From Clostridium sp. CF012 (lineage in GTDB: Bacteria; Bacillota; Clostridia; Clostridiales; Clostridiaceae): a DNA stretch of 49,547 nt. The stretch is taken from assembly GCF_018861755.1 (NCBI RefSeq), contig NZ_JAHLEF010000037.1:1-49547 (forward strand). The letters are read 5' to 3'. This document shows, piece by piece, positions 16,616 to 25,878 of this stretch. The notes under the pieces were generated by a model, which had not been told where the DNA came from, made no database searches, and saw only the letters and a program-made list of their open reading frames with translations. Both the position numbers and the translations under genes were made by a program. Within the stretch, counting starts at the first letter, position 1, and each line of letters opens with the position of its first letter.

Positions 16616-17764
16616 TTGTTCCAATCTATAGTCGATTTTTTTGTAGAAAACAAAATACAATATGTTTTTAATGATGTAGAATCCTATAAATTTAAATATG
16701 TAGGTTTAGCTATTGCTGTTTTTGCATTATTTGTATTATTAAAAAAAGTATTTGCAAAATATGTGTTTAAAATAATCTTGAGACTTGTTAATAAGACAAG
16801 ATTTAACGCAGATACAAAAATAGTAGCTGCGTTTCAAAAACCTGTAACTAATTTTTTTGAGGTATTAGGATTTTATTTTGCTTTTAAAATTTTAACCAGG
16901 GCAGGAATTCCAATTAGTTTAATAACTATAGATAAGTTTTTTAGCTCAGCTGTAATATTTCTAATTACTTGGGGAATATATAATCTCACTGGTGAGTCTT
17001 CTGTGCTGTTTGAGCGGATGCATAAGGCCTATGATATAAAAGTGGATAAAATATTATTCCCATTTATGTCAAAAACATTAAGGTTAGTAGTTTTAGCATT
17101 AGCTATTACTATAATTGCAGAAAAATGGGGATATAATATTCAAGGGTTTGTTACAGGTCTTGGGCTAGGGGGACTTGCTTTTGCACTAGCAGCTAAAGAT
17201 GCAGCAGCTAATATTATTGCAGGTATTTTTATAATATTAGATAAACCATTCACTATTGGAGACTGGGTTAGTAGTGACTCTTTAGAAGGTAGTATAGAGG
17301 ATATTTCTTTTAGAACTACTAAAATAAGGGCTGTGGACCAGTCATTAATAATAGTGCCTAATTCAAAATTAACTAATGATGCTGTAATCAATTTTAGTAG
17401 AAGAGGCAAACGAAGAGTTAATTTGAATTTAGAACTAGCCTATAGAACCTCTAGAGCAAAACTAGAGATTTGTGTGGATAGCATACGACACATGTTAGAG
17501 AATCACCCACAGGTTAGTAAGGAAGGCACCCTTGTTAGATTTGATAAATTCAATGGTACTAGTTTAGATATTTTAATATGTTTCTTTACTGATACAGCAG
17601 ATTATGATGAATACTTTAAAATAAAGGAAAATGTTAACTTTGCTTTAGTTGAGATTTTGCAGCAACAAGGAATTTCTATGGCATTTAAAAGCACAAGTGT
17701 TTATGTGGAAAGCTTGCCTAGTAAAAGTAAAGAAGAAGATTTTATATTAGAAGAAAAGCTCTAG
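16616..17764 (+). CDS. MscS-family mechanosensitive channel
   Basis: 382 residues. Four to five membrane helices (about 25-180), the pore helix and linker LGGLAFALAAKDAAANIIAG, then the beta domain LDKPFTIGDWV, GSIEDISFRTTKIR and VPNSKLTN, and an alpha/beta C-terminal domain. This is the core MscS/YnaI arrangement with extra N-terminal helices. It should open on membrane tension and release solutes, fitting the potassium-rich neighbourhood. Start TTG at 16616 is chosen because AAGGAGAG lies about 9 nt upstream and no ATG is near. Confidence 0.93.
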   Translation: MFQSIVDFFVENKIQYVFNDVESYKFKYVGLAIAVFALFVLLKKVFAKYVFKIILRLVNKTRFNADTKIVAAFQKPVTNFFEVLGFYFAFKILTRAGIPISLITIDKFFSSAVIFLITWGIYNLTGESSVLFERMHKAYDIKVDKILFPFMSKTLRLVVLALAITIIAEKWGYNIQGFVTGLGLGGLAFALAAKDAAANIIAGIFIILDKPFTIGDWVSSDSLEGSIEDISFRTTKIRAVDQSLIIVPNSKLTNDAVINFSRRGKRRVNLNLELAYRTSRAKLEICVDSIRHMLENHPQVSKEGTLVRFDKFNGTSLDILICFFTDTADYDEYFKIKENVNFALVEILQQQGISMAFKSTSVYVESLPSKSKEEDFILEEKL

Positions 17765-17784
17765 GTTTTACACTAGAGCTTTTT
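17754..17784 (+). terminator. Terminator after the MscS gene
   Basis: Perfect 11-bp stem AAAAGCTCTAG (17754-17764) / CTAGAGCTTTT (17773-17783) ending in five T. The gene's TAG stop is inside the left arm. Confidence 0.92.
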
Positions 17785-17919
17785 ATAATTACGTAGATGA
17801 AAATTGTTTCAGAAATCACACAGATATATTGGAGGAAAAAACCATTACATATAGAATACAAATAAGTGTGTGTTTATAATAATATAAGTTTATATTAATA
17901 GCTTAAGTAGGAGGAAATT

Positions 17920-18969
17920 ATGGACGAAAAACAACTGTTAAAAACCTTATGCACAGCGAATGCTCCAAGTGGACGCGAACATTGGATACATCCACTAATT
18001 AAGGAGGCCTTTGAGCCCTATTGTGAAGTTGTGGAAGGGAAATTAAATAATCTTTATGCTGTAAAAAAAGGCCGCAAAAATGAAATGAAAAAAAGTATAA
18101 TGCTTATGGCACATTCTGATGAGGTTTTCCTTATGATAACGGAGATAATGCCAAAGGGATTTTTAAAGTTTATTGGTAATGGGATTGATCCTAAGACCTT
18201 GGTTTCACAGGAGGTTCTTATTCATGGTAAAAAGCAGATAGATGGTATTATAGGAATTAAGCCGCCACATCTTATGAGTGAGGCTGAAAGTGAAAAATCA
18301 GTTACTATAAAGGGATTAACAATTGATACAGGATATAGCACAGAAAAATTACAAGAGCTTGTAAGCATTGGCGATTTTGTAACTTTAAAAAGAGATTTTT
18401 ATGAACTCTTAAACAATAATGTAACCTGTAAGGCTATAGATGATAGGGCTGGCATAGTAGCTATGTATGCCTGTTGCAAAGAATTAGAAAAAATAAACCA
18501 TGATTTGGATGTTTATTTTGTAGCTTCTTGCCAAGAGGAAGTAGGTCATAGAGGAGCTAAAATGGCAAGTTATGATTTATTGCCAACCATGGCTATAGCT
18601 ATAGATGTAACCTTTGACAATGGTCCTATGGGAGATATGGATCGAGAGAACAAACTAGGTGGAGGTCCTGTTATATGTTTTGGACCTAATATACATAGTA
18701 AATTTAGGACTAGGCTTATGGAAATAGCTGATGAGTACGCAATTCCTTATAACGTAGAAGTTGAACCAGGCAATACTGGAACTGATGCATGGGATATCCA
18801 GGTAACTAGAGGAGGGATTCCTACACTATTAATATCTATACCAATTAAGTACATGCATACTTCAGTTGAGCTTGTTAATATGGAGGATATTATTAATACA
18901 GGAAGAATAATAGCCAAGTTTATTGAAAAGGTAAGTGGAAAGGACGTGGAGGAATTACTATGCTTTTAG
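17920..18969 (+). CDS. M42-family metallo-aminopeptidase (first of three)
   Basis: 349 residues. Two-metal M42 (TET-type) peptidase residues are present: H65 and D67 in MAHSDE, the bridging D in KAIDDRAG (174/175), the catalytic glutamate pair E206/E207 in SCQEEVGHRG, D229 in AIDV and a late H in KYMHTSVE. The first motif reads AHSDE instead of the usual AHMDE. Such enzymes form dodecameric tetrahedra that trim short peptides in the cytoplasm. AGGAGG precedes the ATG. It overlaps the next M42 gene by 10 nt. Confidence 0.94.
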   Translation: MDEKQLLKTLCTANAPSGREHWIHPLIKEAFEPYCEVVEGKLNNLYAVKKGRKNEMKKSIMLMAHSDEVFLMITEIMPKGFLKFIGNGIDPKTLVSQEVLIHGKKQIDGIIGIKPPHLMSEAESEKSVTIKGLTIDTGYSTEKLQELVSIGDFVTLKRDFYELLNNNVTCKAIDDRAGIVAMYACCKELEKINHDLDVYFVASCQEEVGHRGAKMASYDLLPTMAIAIDVTFDNGPMGDMDRENKLGGGPVICFGPNIHSKFRTRLMEIADEYAIPYNVEVEPGNTGTDAWDIQVTRGGIPTLLISIPIKYMHTSVELVNMEDIINTGRIIAKFIEKVSGKDVEELLCF

Positions 18970-19958
18970 AAAAATTATCTAATGCTGCAGGTCCTTCAGG
19001 ATTTGAAGGAGAAGTAAGAGAAATAATAAAAGGTGAAATTGTGAATTATGTAGATGAGATAAAAATAGATGTCATGGGAAATGTTATTGCTCACAAAAAA
19101 GGTAGTGGCATAAAAGTACTTATAGATGCCCATATGGATGAAGTGGGTTTTATTATTACGGGATATAACCAGGATGGGACCTTAAGATTTGAATCCTTAG
19201 GTGGAATTAACGGCAAGGTGATTCTATCTAAAGTTGTATTAATAGGCCAAAATAAAATAACTGGAGTTATAGGATATAAACCAATTCATCTACAAAATGC
19301 CGATGAAAGAAAAAAGAACGTAAAGGCAAGTATGTGTTGCATTGATATAGGGTCTAATTCTAAAGAAGAAACTAAAGAAATCATTAAACTTGGAGAGTTT
19401 GTAGTATTCAATATGGAGTATAGCGAGTTTGGGGATGGACTTGTTAAAGGAAAAGCTTTTGATGATAGAATGGGCTGTGCTGTTGCTATAGAAATATTAA
19501 AAGAAAATTATAATTGTGATCTTTATGTTAGCTTTAATGTGCAAGAGGAAGTAGGAGAGAGAGGAACCTATGTTTCGGCTTTCAATATACAACCAGATAT
19601 AGGAGTCGCACTAGAGGGAACTATATGTGCAGATATGCCGGGTATTCCTAAACATTTAAGAGCTACGGAAATAGGTATGGGACCTGCACTATCCATTATG
19701 GATAAGACTAGTATTTTTAATGATGACATTTTAAAGGCCATAATAAAGGTAGCGGACTATAAGGACATACCCTATCAGTTAAGGAGAGCTATTGCAGGTG
19801 GAAATGATGCAGGAGCTATACTTATGTCTGGAGAGGGAGCGAAGGTGGCTACAGTCTCAGTGCCGTGTAGATATATACATTCCTCTATCTCTGTAGCAAG
19901 CATAGTAGATTATAAAAATACTGTAAGGCTTATGGTGGAATGGCTAAAAACATTGTAA
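18960..19958 (+). CDS. M42-family metallo-aminopeptidase (second of three)
   Basis: 332 residues with complete M42 active-site residues: H58/D60 in DAHMDEVGF, KAFDDRMG, the glutamate pair in VQEEVGERGT, an acidic residue in VALEGT (E rather than D, as in a subset of the family) and the last metal histidine in RYIHSS. Its ATG lies inside the end of the first gene, so the subunits are translated in tandem. The E/D difference suggests a different substrate preference from the first enzyme. Confidence 0.94.
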   Translation: MLLEKLSNAAGPSGFEGEVREIIKGEIVNYVDEIKIDVMGNVIAHKKGSGIKVLIDAHMDEVGFIITGYNQDGTLRFESLGGINGKVILSKVVLIGQNKITGVIGYKPIHLQNADERKKNVKASMCCIDIGSNSKEETKEIIKLGEFVVFNMEYSEFGDGLVKGKAFDDRMGCAVAIEILKENYNCDLYVSFNVQEEVGERGTYVSAFNIQPDIGVALEGTICADMPGIPKHLRATEIGMGPALSIMDKTSIFNDDILKAIIKVADYKDIPYQLRRAIAGGNDAGAILMSGEGAKVATVSVPCRYIHSSISVASIVDYKNTVRLMVEWLKTL

Positions 19959-19992
19959 AAATAATAAAGTATTATGAAAGTGAGGATTAATT

Positions 19993-20964
19993 ATGGATAT
20001 AATGCTACAAAAACTAGTTAGTGCCTTTGGTGTTAGTGGCCGTGAGGAAGAGGTTAGAGAAGTAATAAGAGAAGAATTAAAGGATATTGATTGTAATATA
20101 AAAGAAGATAAGATGGGGAATTTAATAATTAAATTAGGGCAAGATGAAGTTAAAGCTAGTGGCGCGCAAAAGATAATGTTCTGTGCCCATATGGATGAGA
20201 TAGGCCTTATAGCTACATATATAGAGGATAGTGGGTTTGTACGAGTGGGTAATATAGGAGGAATTAAGCCTTCTGAAATAGTACATAATTTTGTTACATT
20301 TCAAAATGGTGCTATGGGAAAAGTTGGTGCTTCAAAATCAGAACCTAAAGTTGAAGACTTATTTATAGACCTTGGTGTAGCTTCAAGAGAAGAAGCATTA
20401 AAGAAGATTAAAGAAGGAGAAAATGCATGTCTTTTATCTGATGGTATGGAAGTAGAAGATAAAATAATAAGTCCATGCTTAGATGATAGGATCGGCTGCT
20501 ATATTCTTCTTAGAATGATAAAAGAAGTTAAGGAAACTAAAAGTGAACTCTATTTTGTATTTTCTACTCAAGAGGAACTCGGGGGAAGGGGAGCAAGAGC
20601 AGCGGCATATGCAGTGCAACCAGATTACTGCATAGTAATAGATACGCAGGAGGCTGGAGATTATATTGGTGCAGAAGGAAAACTGGAACTTGGAAAAGGT
20701 CCTATAATTAAGATAAAAGATAGAACTTTAATTATGCATCATGAAATCAAAGAAATGCTAGAGCATGCAGCACAAAAATCTGAAGTAAAAGTTCAATATG
20801 GGGTTTCACAAGGAAGTACAGATGGTGGTAATATCCATAAAGAAAATGGTGGAATAAGAACAGGAGTGCTTTCAATTCCTTGTAGATATAGTCATTCTAT
20901 ATCAGAAATGGTATCTATGAAGGATGTAGAGGCTTCAATAACACTACTTAAAGAGCTTATATAA
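19993..20964 (+). CDS. M42-family metallo-aminopeptidase (third of three)
   Basis: 323 residues. Active-site motifs H66/D68 in CAHMDEIGL, CLDDRIG, STQEELGGRGA, VIDTQEAGD and RYSHSISE are all intact. It follows the second gene after 34 nt with a GTGAGGA ribosome site. The three proteins differ throughout, so they are old paralogues and may form mixed complexes or act on different N-terminal residues. Confidence 0.94.
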   Translation: MDIMLQKLVSAFGVSGREEEVREVIREELKDIDCNIKEDKMGNLIIKLGQDEVKASGAQKIMFCAHMDEIGLIATYIEDSGFVRVGNIGGIKPSEIVHNFVTFQNGAMGKVGASKSEPKVEDLFIDLGVASREEALKKIKEGENACLLSDGMEVEDKIISPCLDDRIGCYILLRMIKEVKETKSELYFVFSTQEELGGRGARAAAYAVQPDYCIVIDTQEAGDYIGAEGKLELGKGPIIKIKDRTLIMHHEIKEMLEHAAQKSEVKVQYGVSQGSTDGGNIHKENGGIRTGVLSIPCRYSHSISEMVSMKDVEASITLLKELI

Positions 20965-20972
20965 AATTAATT

Positions 20973-21003
20973 AGCAGCAATAACTTATAAAGCTATTGCT
21001 GCT
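20973..21003. terminator. Shared hairpin between the M42 operon and glgD
   Basis: AGCAGCAATA (20973-20982) pairs with TATTGCTGCT (20994-21003). The T-tail is poor on both strands, but the site sits between two convergent operons, 8 bp after each side's last codons. Confidence 0.6.
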
Positions 21004-21011
21004 ATACTTAC

Positions 21012-22121
21012 TTAAAATAATGCTCTTTTTTCAATTACAAGCGGGAATTCTTCATCACCATTAAGTTGCCTGCCTTTATCGACGATTACGTTTTTATCCA
21101 TTATGACATTAAAGAGTTTAGAATTCTCTTTGATTTCACAATTTTGAAGGATAATACAATTTTTAATTTCAGCTCCACTATGGACCACAACTCCCCGTGA
21201 TATAATACTATTTTCAATAATGCCTTCTATAATACATCCATCAGCAATTATGGAATTTTTTACGTTGCTCTTTTGGTCATATTTAGTAGGAGGTTCATCT
21301 TTAATTTTTGTATAAATAGGTCCATTATTAAAAAATAATTCTTTAGTTGTCTTTATGTTTAACATGTCCATATTAGCTTTATAGTAAGCACTTATTGAAT
21401 TAATACATTGAAGGTAGCCTTTGAATTCATAAGCCGTAACCGATAATTCACTAATGCTTTTATATATAGCATCCTTAATAGTACAGTAAGAACCGGTTTG
21501 TATACACTTATTAATAAGTGATATTAAAAGGTCCTTTTTCATAATAAACATTTCCATGGAAATATCTAAGCTATCATAAGCACCTATATTTTTCCCCACA
21601 CTTAGTACATTATTCTTTTCATCTATATTTAACACGTCGCAATTTAAGAAATTTTTAGTACCAGTTTTAATATTTTTATATATTACAGTTATGTTTTGAT
21701 TCATCTCTTCATGATACTTTACGGCAGCAGTATAATCTATGTTTCCTATCATATAAGAAGGCGAGATAATAACATTTTTTTCTTTACTTCTATATAGATA
21801 CTCCATGTTGTTCCATACCATTTCTGCATCATTTAAAGAGGTGCCCGCAATTCCAAAATTAAAAACAAATAGCCCATTAAGCCTTCTGTCTAAATCCCAA
21901 GGTTTGCCTGAACCTAAATGATCTACTAGTGAACGAGATTTACTTTGAGTAAAAAGTCCAATGTTTTTAAGCCCTGAATTAACCATGTTAGATAATGCGA
22001 AATCTATAATTCGAAATCTAGCGGCTATAGGAATAGATGCCAGTGGTCTATTTTTAGTAAGACTTATTATATTTGTTTCATTTTCATTTAGATTTAATAT
22101 ACCCATATAATTAGTAAGCAT
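21012..22121 (-). CDS. glgD: GlgD, regulatory-type subunit of glucose-1-phosphate adenylyltransferase
   Basis: 369 residues. Related to GlgC along its length (RIIDFALSNMVNSG, PWDLDRRLNG, left-handed beta-helix repeats at the C-terminus), but the catalytic glycine loop GGxGxRL is replaced by LNLNENETN and the SGDH motif by SPSYM, so it is probably not catalytic itself. In Gram-positives GlgC and GlgD form a heterotetramer with altered activity. Nine nt behind glgC, with GAGGTGATT before the ATG. Confidence 0.93.
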   Translation of the reverse strand: MLTNYMGILNLNENETNIISLTKNRPLASIPIAARFRIIDFALSNMVNSGLKNIGLFTQSKSRSLVDHLGSGKPWDLDRRLNGLFVFNFGIAGTSLNDAEMVWNNMEYLYRSKEKNVIISPSYMIGNIDYTAAVKYHEEMNQNITVIYKNIKTGTKNFLNCDVLNIDEKNNVLSVGKNIGAYDSLDISMEMFIMKKDLLISLINKCIQTGSYCTIKDAIYKSISELSVTAYEFKGYLQCINSISAYYKANMDMLNIKTTKELFFNNGPIYTKIKDEPPTKYDQKSNVKNSIIADGCIIEGIIENSIISRGVVVHSGAEIKNCIILQNCEIKENSKLFNVIMDKNVIVDKGRQLNGDEEFPLVIEKRALF

Positions 22122-22130
22122 TTAATCACC

Positions 22131-23276
22131 TCATCTTATAACTGAATTAGATTTAATTTCAGTGCCTTCTGCAATGAGAGTTATGTCATCTGCAATACCT
22201 ATAAGAGAGTGACCTCTTATAATAACATTATTACCGATTATAGCTTTATCAATAATAACGTTGTCCGCTATTTTTGTATTAGGCATTATAACAGAATTTG
22301 ATATTTTAGAGTTTTTTCCAACTGTAACTCCCTGGAATAGTACTGAATTATAAACTTCCCCCAGCACAATACACCCTTCCACCACTAGTGAATTACTAAC
22401 TTTTGCATTAGGGCCTATATATTGAGCGGGGCTTGTAGGATTTATGGAATAAATTTTCCAAGTTTCATCGTGAATATTTAGCTCGTTATTGTCATCTATT
22501 AGATCCATATTTGCTTCCCATAGGCTTTTAATAGTACCTACATCTTTCCAGTAGCCTTTAAAGGGATAAGCATATAGATTTTTTTCATTTTTAAGCATAG
22601 CAGGTATTATGTTTTTTCCGAAATCATTGCTAGAGTGTTTATTGTTTTCATCCTCTTTTAAAAAAGTCTTAAGAAATTTCCAATTGAAAATATATACACC
22701 CATAGAAGCCATATTGTTTTTAGGGTTTTCGGGTTTTTCTTCAAATTCATATATTTTATTATCTGTAGTTGTATTCATTATCCCAAATCTAGGCGCTTCC
22801 TCTATCGGAACTTCAATAACGGCCATGGTAGCATCAGCACATTGTTCTTTATGAAAATGGAGCATTTTGGAGTAGTCCATTTTATAAACGTGGTCTCCAG
22901 AGAGAATAAGTACATATTCTGGGTCATAGGAGTCTATAAAATTAGTATTTTGATAGATTGCATTAGCAGTACCTTTATACCAGTCACCTCCTGATTCATC
23001 CATATAAGGAGGAAGCAGTGTGACGCCACCATTATTTCTATCTAAATCCCAAGGCGCTCCTACACCTATATGAGAATTTAGTGCTAGTGGTTGATATTGT
23101 GTAAGTACTCCAACTGTATCTATTCCTGAATTTGAACAATTACTTAGAGTAAAATCAATAATCCTATACTTACCCCCAAAAGGTATTGCGGGCTTTGCAG
23201 TATTTTTAGTAAGCATCTTAAGTCGACTACCTTGTCCACCTGCTAGAATCATAGCTATCATCTCTTTTTTTTGCAT
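22131..23276 (-). CDS. glgC: GlgC, glucose-1-phosphate adenylyltransferase catalytic subunit
   Basis: 381 residues. All catalytic features are visible: nucleotide loop LAGGQGSRL near the N-terminus, [38 protein letters not shown], and a C-terminal beta-helix ([13 protein letters not shown]). It makes ADP-glucose from ATP and glucose-1-phosphate for glycogen/granulose storage. GGGAGG lies 8 nt before the ATG. No glycogen synthase, branching enzyme or phosphorylase gene is in the window. Confidence 0.97.
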   Translation of the reverse strand: MQKKEMIAMILAGGQGSRLKMLTKNTAKPAIPFGGKYRIIDFTLSNCSNSGIDTVGVLTQYQPLALNSHIGVGAPWDLDRNNGGVTLLPPYMDESGGDWYKGTANAIYQNTNFIDSYDPEYVLILSGDHVYKMDYSKMLHFHKEQCADATMAVIEVPIEEAPRFGIMNTTTDNKIYEFEEKPENPKNNMASMGVYIFNWKFLKTFLKEDENNKHSSNDFGKNIIPAMLKNEKNLYAYPFKGYWKDVGTIKSLWEANMDLIDDNNELNIHDETWKIYSINPTSPAQYIGPNAKVSNSLVVEGCIVLGEVYNSVLFQGVTVGKNSKISNSVIMPNTKIADNVIIDKAIIGNNVIIRGHSLIGIADDITLIAEGTEIKSNSVIR

Positions 23277-23438
23277 CTTTAATACCTCCCTTATCTAAGG
23301 CATCTTCAAAAAACAACTAATTAGTAGCTTGTCTATTTTCTAAATATGCTTAAAGCTTAATTATAGTACTTACCTATATATATTAAGAAGAAGGAGATAT
23401 AATGCCTTTTCGAACAAACATTTGTAATTGAAGCAAAT

Positions 23439-23474
23439 AAAAAGAATTGGGCACATATGCGCCCAATTCTTTTT
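23439..23474 (-). terminator. Terminator after mntH
   Basis: Perfect 14-bp stem AAAAAGAATTGGGC (23439-23452) / GCCCAATTCTTTTT (23461-23474), 8-nt loop; T-run on both strands. It lies 15 bp behind the mntH stop. The 212 bp between glgC and mntH hold nothing else I can identify besides the glgC upstream region. Confidence 0.93.
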
Positions 23475-23488
23475 ATATATTGTATAAG

Positions 23489-24757
23489 TTATAATATAAA
23501 ACTTAAAAATAGCATTATGTTTAGTCCAGTTACTATAAGTCCAATAATCCAAAGAGCAATTTTATCAAATCTAGTATTGGCATATTTGCCCATAACCTTT
23601 TTAGAGGATGTTAAATATATTTGGAGGAATATAGTTATAGGAAGTTGTATACTAAGGAGCATTTGTGAATAGATGAGACCTTTAAAAGGCTCAGATATAA
23701 AAAATATAACTATTGCCGCACCAATTAAAGTAATTCCTACTCCAAGTTTGGTATGTATATCATTAATGTCATAAGGTTCACCAAATATTCCTGCGAAAAT
23801 ACTGCCACCAGCCATGCCAGCGGTAACTGAGGAGGAAATCCCTGCAAAGAGTAGGGCTAGTGCAAAGACCACTGATGCTATACTCCCAAGCAAAGGGGTA
23901 AGCATTTGTTGAGCTTGACTAAGTTCCGTAACATTAATCTTTTGTGTAAAGAAAGTAGCGGCTGCAATAAGTATCATAGCACTATTTATAGCCCAGCCTA
24001 CTATCATTGAAAAGAATGTATCCATAAATTCATATTTTAATTGTTTTTTGATAATAACTTCATCTTCTAAATTCCATTGGCGACTTTGAATTATTTCTGA
24101 GTGTAAAAATAAGTTATGGGGCATTACAACTGCACCTAGAACACTCATTATTATTGGAATAGAGCCCTTAGGAAAAGAAGGTTTAACCCAGCTTATCATT
24201 GCTTTTCCCCATTCTATATGTACAAGACTTAATTCGAATATAAAAGATATTCCTATTATGGAAACAAAACCAATAATCCATTTTTCTAGCTTCTTGTAGG
24301 AATTTGTGAATAGCATCCATAATATCAATGATAAAACTAATACTGTTCCCAATTTTATAGGTATACCAAATAGCATGTTTAAGGCAATAGCACCACCAAG
24401 AAGTTCTGCAAGAGCGGTAGATATTGCAGCTAGAACAGCTGAACCAAGCACCACTTTGTTTAACTTTGGTTTTAAGGTAGCGGTAGATGCTTCTGATATG
24501 CAATTACCTGTAACAATTCCAAGATGGGCTGCATTATGCTGAAGAACAATTAGCATAATAGTTGAAAGGGTTACCATCCAAAGTAGAGTATATCCATAAC
24601 TTGCACCAGCAGAAACGTTTGCTGCCCAGTTACCAGGGTCTATAAATCCAACAGTCACAAGCAGCCCAGGTCCAATATATTTTATGAAGTCTAATGCCAT
24701 AAATTTAGGTTTATGATCATCTTTTAAAAGTTTTTTAATATTTGATAATAAATTCAC
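23489..24757 (-). CDS. mntH: Nramp-family manganese/divalent metal transporter
   Basis: 422 residues, 11 predicted helices. Canonical metal-site motifs: DPGN (40-43) in helix 1 and MPHN (212-215) in helix 6, the methionine favouring Mn2+/Fe2+ over Mg2+ or Ca2+. Proton-coupled metal importer of the plasma membrane. Start is GTG at 24757, with AGGACGG about 10 nt upstream. Divergent from the terD operon across a 498-bp region, which suggests joint metal/stress control. Confidence 0.95.
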   Translation of the reverse strand: MNLLSNIKKLLKDDHKPKFMALDFIKYIGPGLLVTVGFIDPGNWAANVSAGASYGYTLLWMVTLSTIMLIVLQHNAAHLGIVTGNCISEASTATLKPKLNKVVLGSAVLAAISTALAELLGGAIALNMLFGIPIKLGTVLVLSLILWMLFTNSYKKLEKWIIGFVSIIGISFIFELSLVHIEWGKAMISWVKPSFPKGSIPIIMSVLGAVVMPHNLFLHSEIIQSRQWNLEDEVIIKKQLKYEFMDTFFSMIVGWAINSAMILIAAATFFTQKINVTELSQAQQMLTPLLGSIASVVFALALLFAGISSSVTAGMAGGSIFAGIFGEPYDINDIHTKLGVGITLIGAAIVIFFISEPFKGLIYSQMLLSIQLPITIFLQIYLTSSKKVMGKYANTRFDKIALWIIGLIVTGLNIMLFLSFIL

Positions 24758-24794
24758 TGTAACACATCCGTCCTATATTATTAGTATACTTTAT

Positions 24795-24822
24795 ATTATA
24801 TAGTAACTATTATTTAAATCAA
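24795..24822 (-). promoter_or_regulatory. mntH promoter
   Basis: On the minus strand TTGATT (24817-24822), 16-bp spacer, TATAAT (24795-24800), about 38 bp before the GTG start. An imperfect AT-rich palindrome overlaps the -10 region, but I cannot assign it to MntR or Fur. Confidence 0.7.
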
Positions 24823-24948
24823 TATTAAAAGCCTAATAAAGGGAAATAGACTATAATAGAGATATTCATTTTTAGCGAATGTTGCATATTTATGGATTAT
24901 TACTGTATTTGGTAGAAACAATAAGTCAAATATTTAATTGTTCACTAA

Positions 24949-24970
24949 AAATATACAAAAAATATACAAA
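24949..24970 (+). repeat. Tandem 11-bp repeat upstream of terD
   Basis: AAATATACAAA is present twice with no gap (24949-24959, 24960-24970). The 11-bp period places both copies on the same face of the helix, as for OmpR-type operators. AT-richness makes chance occurrence possible. Confidence 0.6.
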
Positions 24971-25221
24971 AAAGCAAAGGATATTTAGGTACATAATCTA
25001 GTGTTTAGTGTGCAATGGTGCTATAATGTTAATAACTGGTCTTGCTTTATTGGAGTTAAATTATATTTTGTAATTTAAACTAGAATAAGGCATTTTTTAA
25101 AATGATTACAAAAAATGATTATTGTCTGGATTTCTGGAAACAATTTAAAAGAATCTCTTTATTTTTATGGAGTAAAATCTATTGTTTAAGTACTATATAA
25201 TATACTATGAAAGTCTAATAT

Positions 25222-25247
25222 AGCCACAATTGTGGCTTTCGAGGAGG
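25222..25247 (+). promoter_or_regulatory. Hairpin adjacent to the terD ribosome binding site
   Basis: AGCCACAATTGTGGCT (25222-25237) is a perfect palindrome, followed after 3 nt by the strong GAGGAGG site (25241-25247). As RNA it has almost no loop, so it may be a DNA operator instead. Position implies control of terD expression. Confidence 0.55.
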
Positions 25248-25255
25248 AATTTATT

Positions 25256-25837
25256 ATGGCAATTAGTTTGAAAAAAGGTCAAAAAGTGGATTTAACTAAA
25301 TCCAATCCGGGTCTTGTTAGTGTTATGGTTGGACTAGGTTGGGATACTAATAAATATGATGGAGGAGCTGCTTTTGATTTAGATGCAGCGGCTTTCTTAG
25401 TTGGAGCAAATGGAAAAGTATCATCTGATAATGATTTTATTTTTTATAATAACCCAAAGGACTCAGCAGGATCTGTAACACATATGGGAGATAACAAGAC
25501 TGGCGAGGGCGAGGGCGATGATGAACAAATTAGAATTGAACTAAGTAAAGTACCGGCCTCAGTTGAGAAAATCAACTTTACAGTAACTATTCATGAGGCT
25601 GCGGGGAGATCACAAAATTTCGGTCAAGTTTCTAATGCATTTATAAGAATTTGCGATGAAGCTAGTAGTGAAGAATTAATAAGATATGATTTAAGTGAGG
25701 ATTATAGTGTTGAAACTGCAGTAGTAGTAGCAGAATTATATCGTAATAATGGAGAATGGAAGTTTAGTGCAGTAGGAAGTGGATTTGAGGGTGGATTATC
25801 TGCGCTTTGTAGTAACTTTGGAATTAGTGTAGACTAA
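25256..25837 (+). CDS. terD: TerD-family calcium-binding stress protein (first)
   Basis: 193 residues from the ATG at 25256, 8 nt behind GAGGAGG; the frame continues upstream but without such a site. Conserved features: [11 protein letters not shown] start, GLGWD (26-30), FDLDA (40-44) and the acidic loop [13 protein letters not shown] (78-90), which with the FDLDA aspartates forms the calcium sites of the family. Cytoplasmic; proposed metal-sensing/membrane stress role (tellurite-resistance TerD/YceD group). First of three tandem copies. Confidence 0.95.
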   Translation: MAISLKKGQKVDLTKSNPGLVSVMVGLGWDTNKYDGGAAFDLDAAAFLVGANGKVSSDNDFIFYNNPKDSAGSVTHMGDNKTGEGEGDDEQIRIELSKVPASVEKINFTVTIHEAAGRSQNFGQVSNAFIRICDEASSEELIRYDLSEDYSVETAVVVAELYRNNGEWKFSAVGSGFEGGLSALCSNFGISVD

Positions 25838-25878
25838 CATCACCTTCGATGATAACTAATAAGTAAGGGGGAATAATC

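Larger units (their letters stand above)
24758..25255. other. 498-bp intergenic region between mntH and the terD operon
   Basis: No ORF. From left to right it holds the mntH promoter, an 11-bp tandem repeat (24949-24970), isolated -10-like TATAAT boxes at 25022-25027 and 25196-25201 without a convincing -35, and a hairpin next to the terD ribosome site. The length suggests distant regulation or a long structured leader for terD. Confidence 0.5.

Noticed and set aside
24183-24503. Second minus-strand frame inside mntH
   Set aside because: Frame-shifted reading of a well-conserved Nramp gene; cysteine/arginine-rich nonsense translation.
24949-24970. Start of a CRISPR-like or satellite array
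   Set aside because: Only two 11-bp copies with no spacers; no other array was seen in the window.
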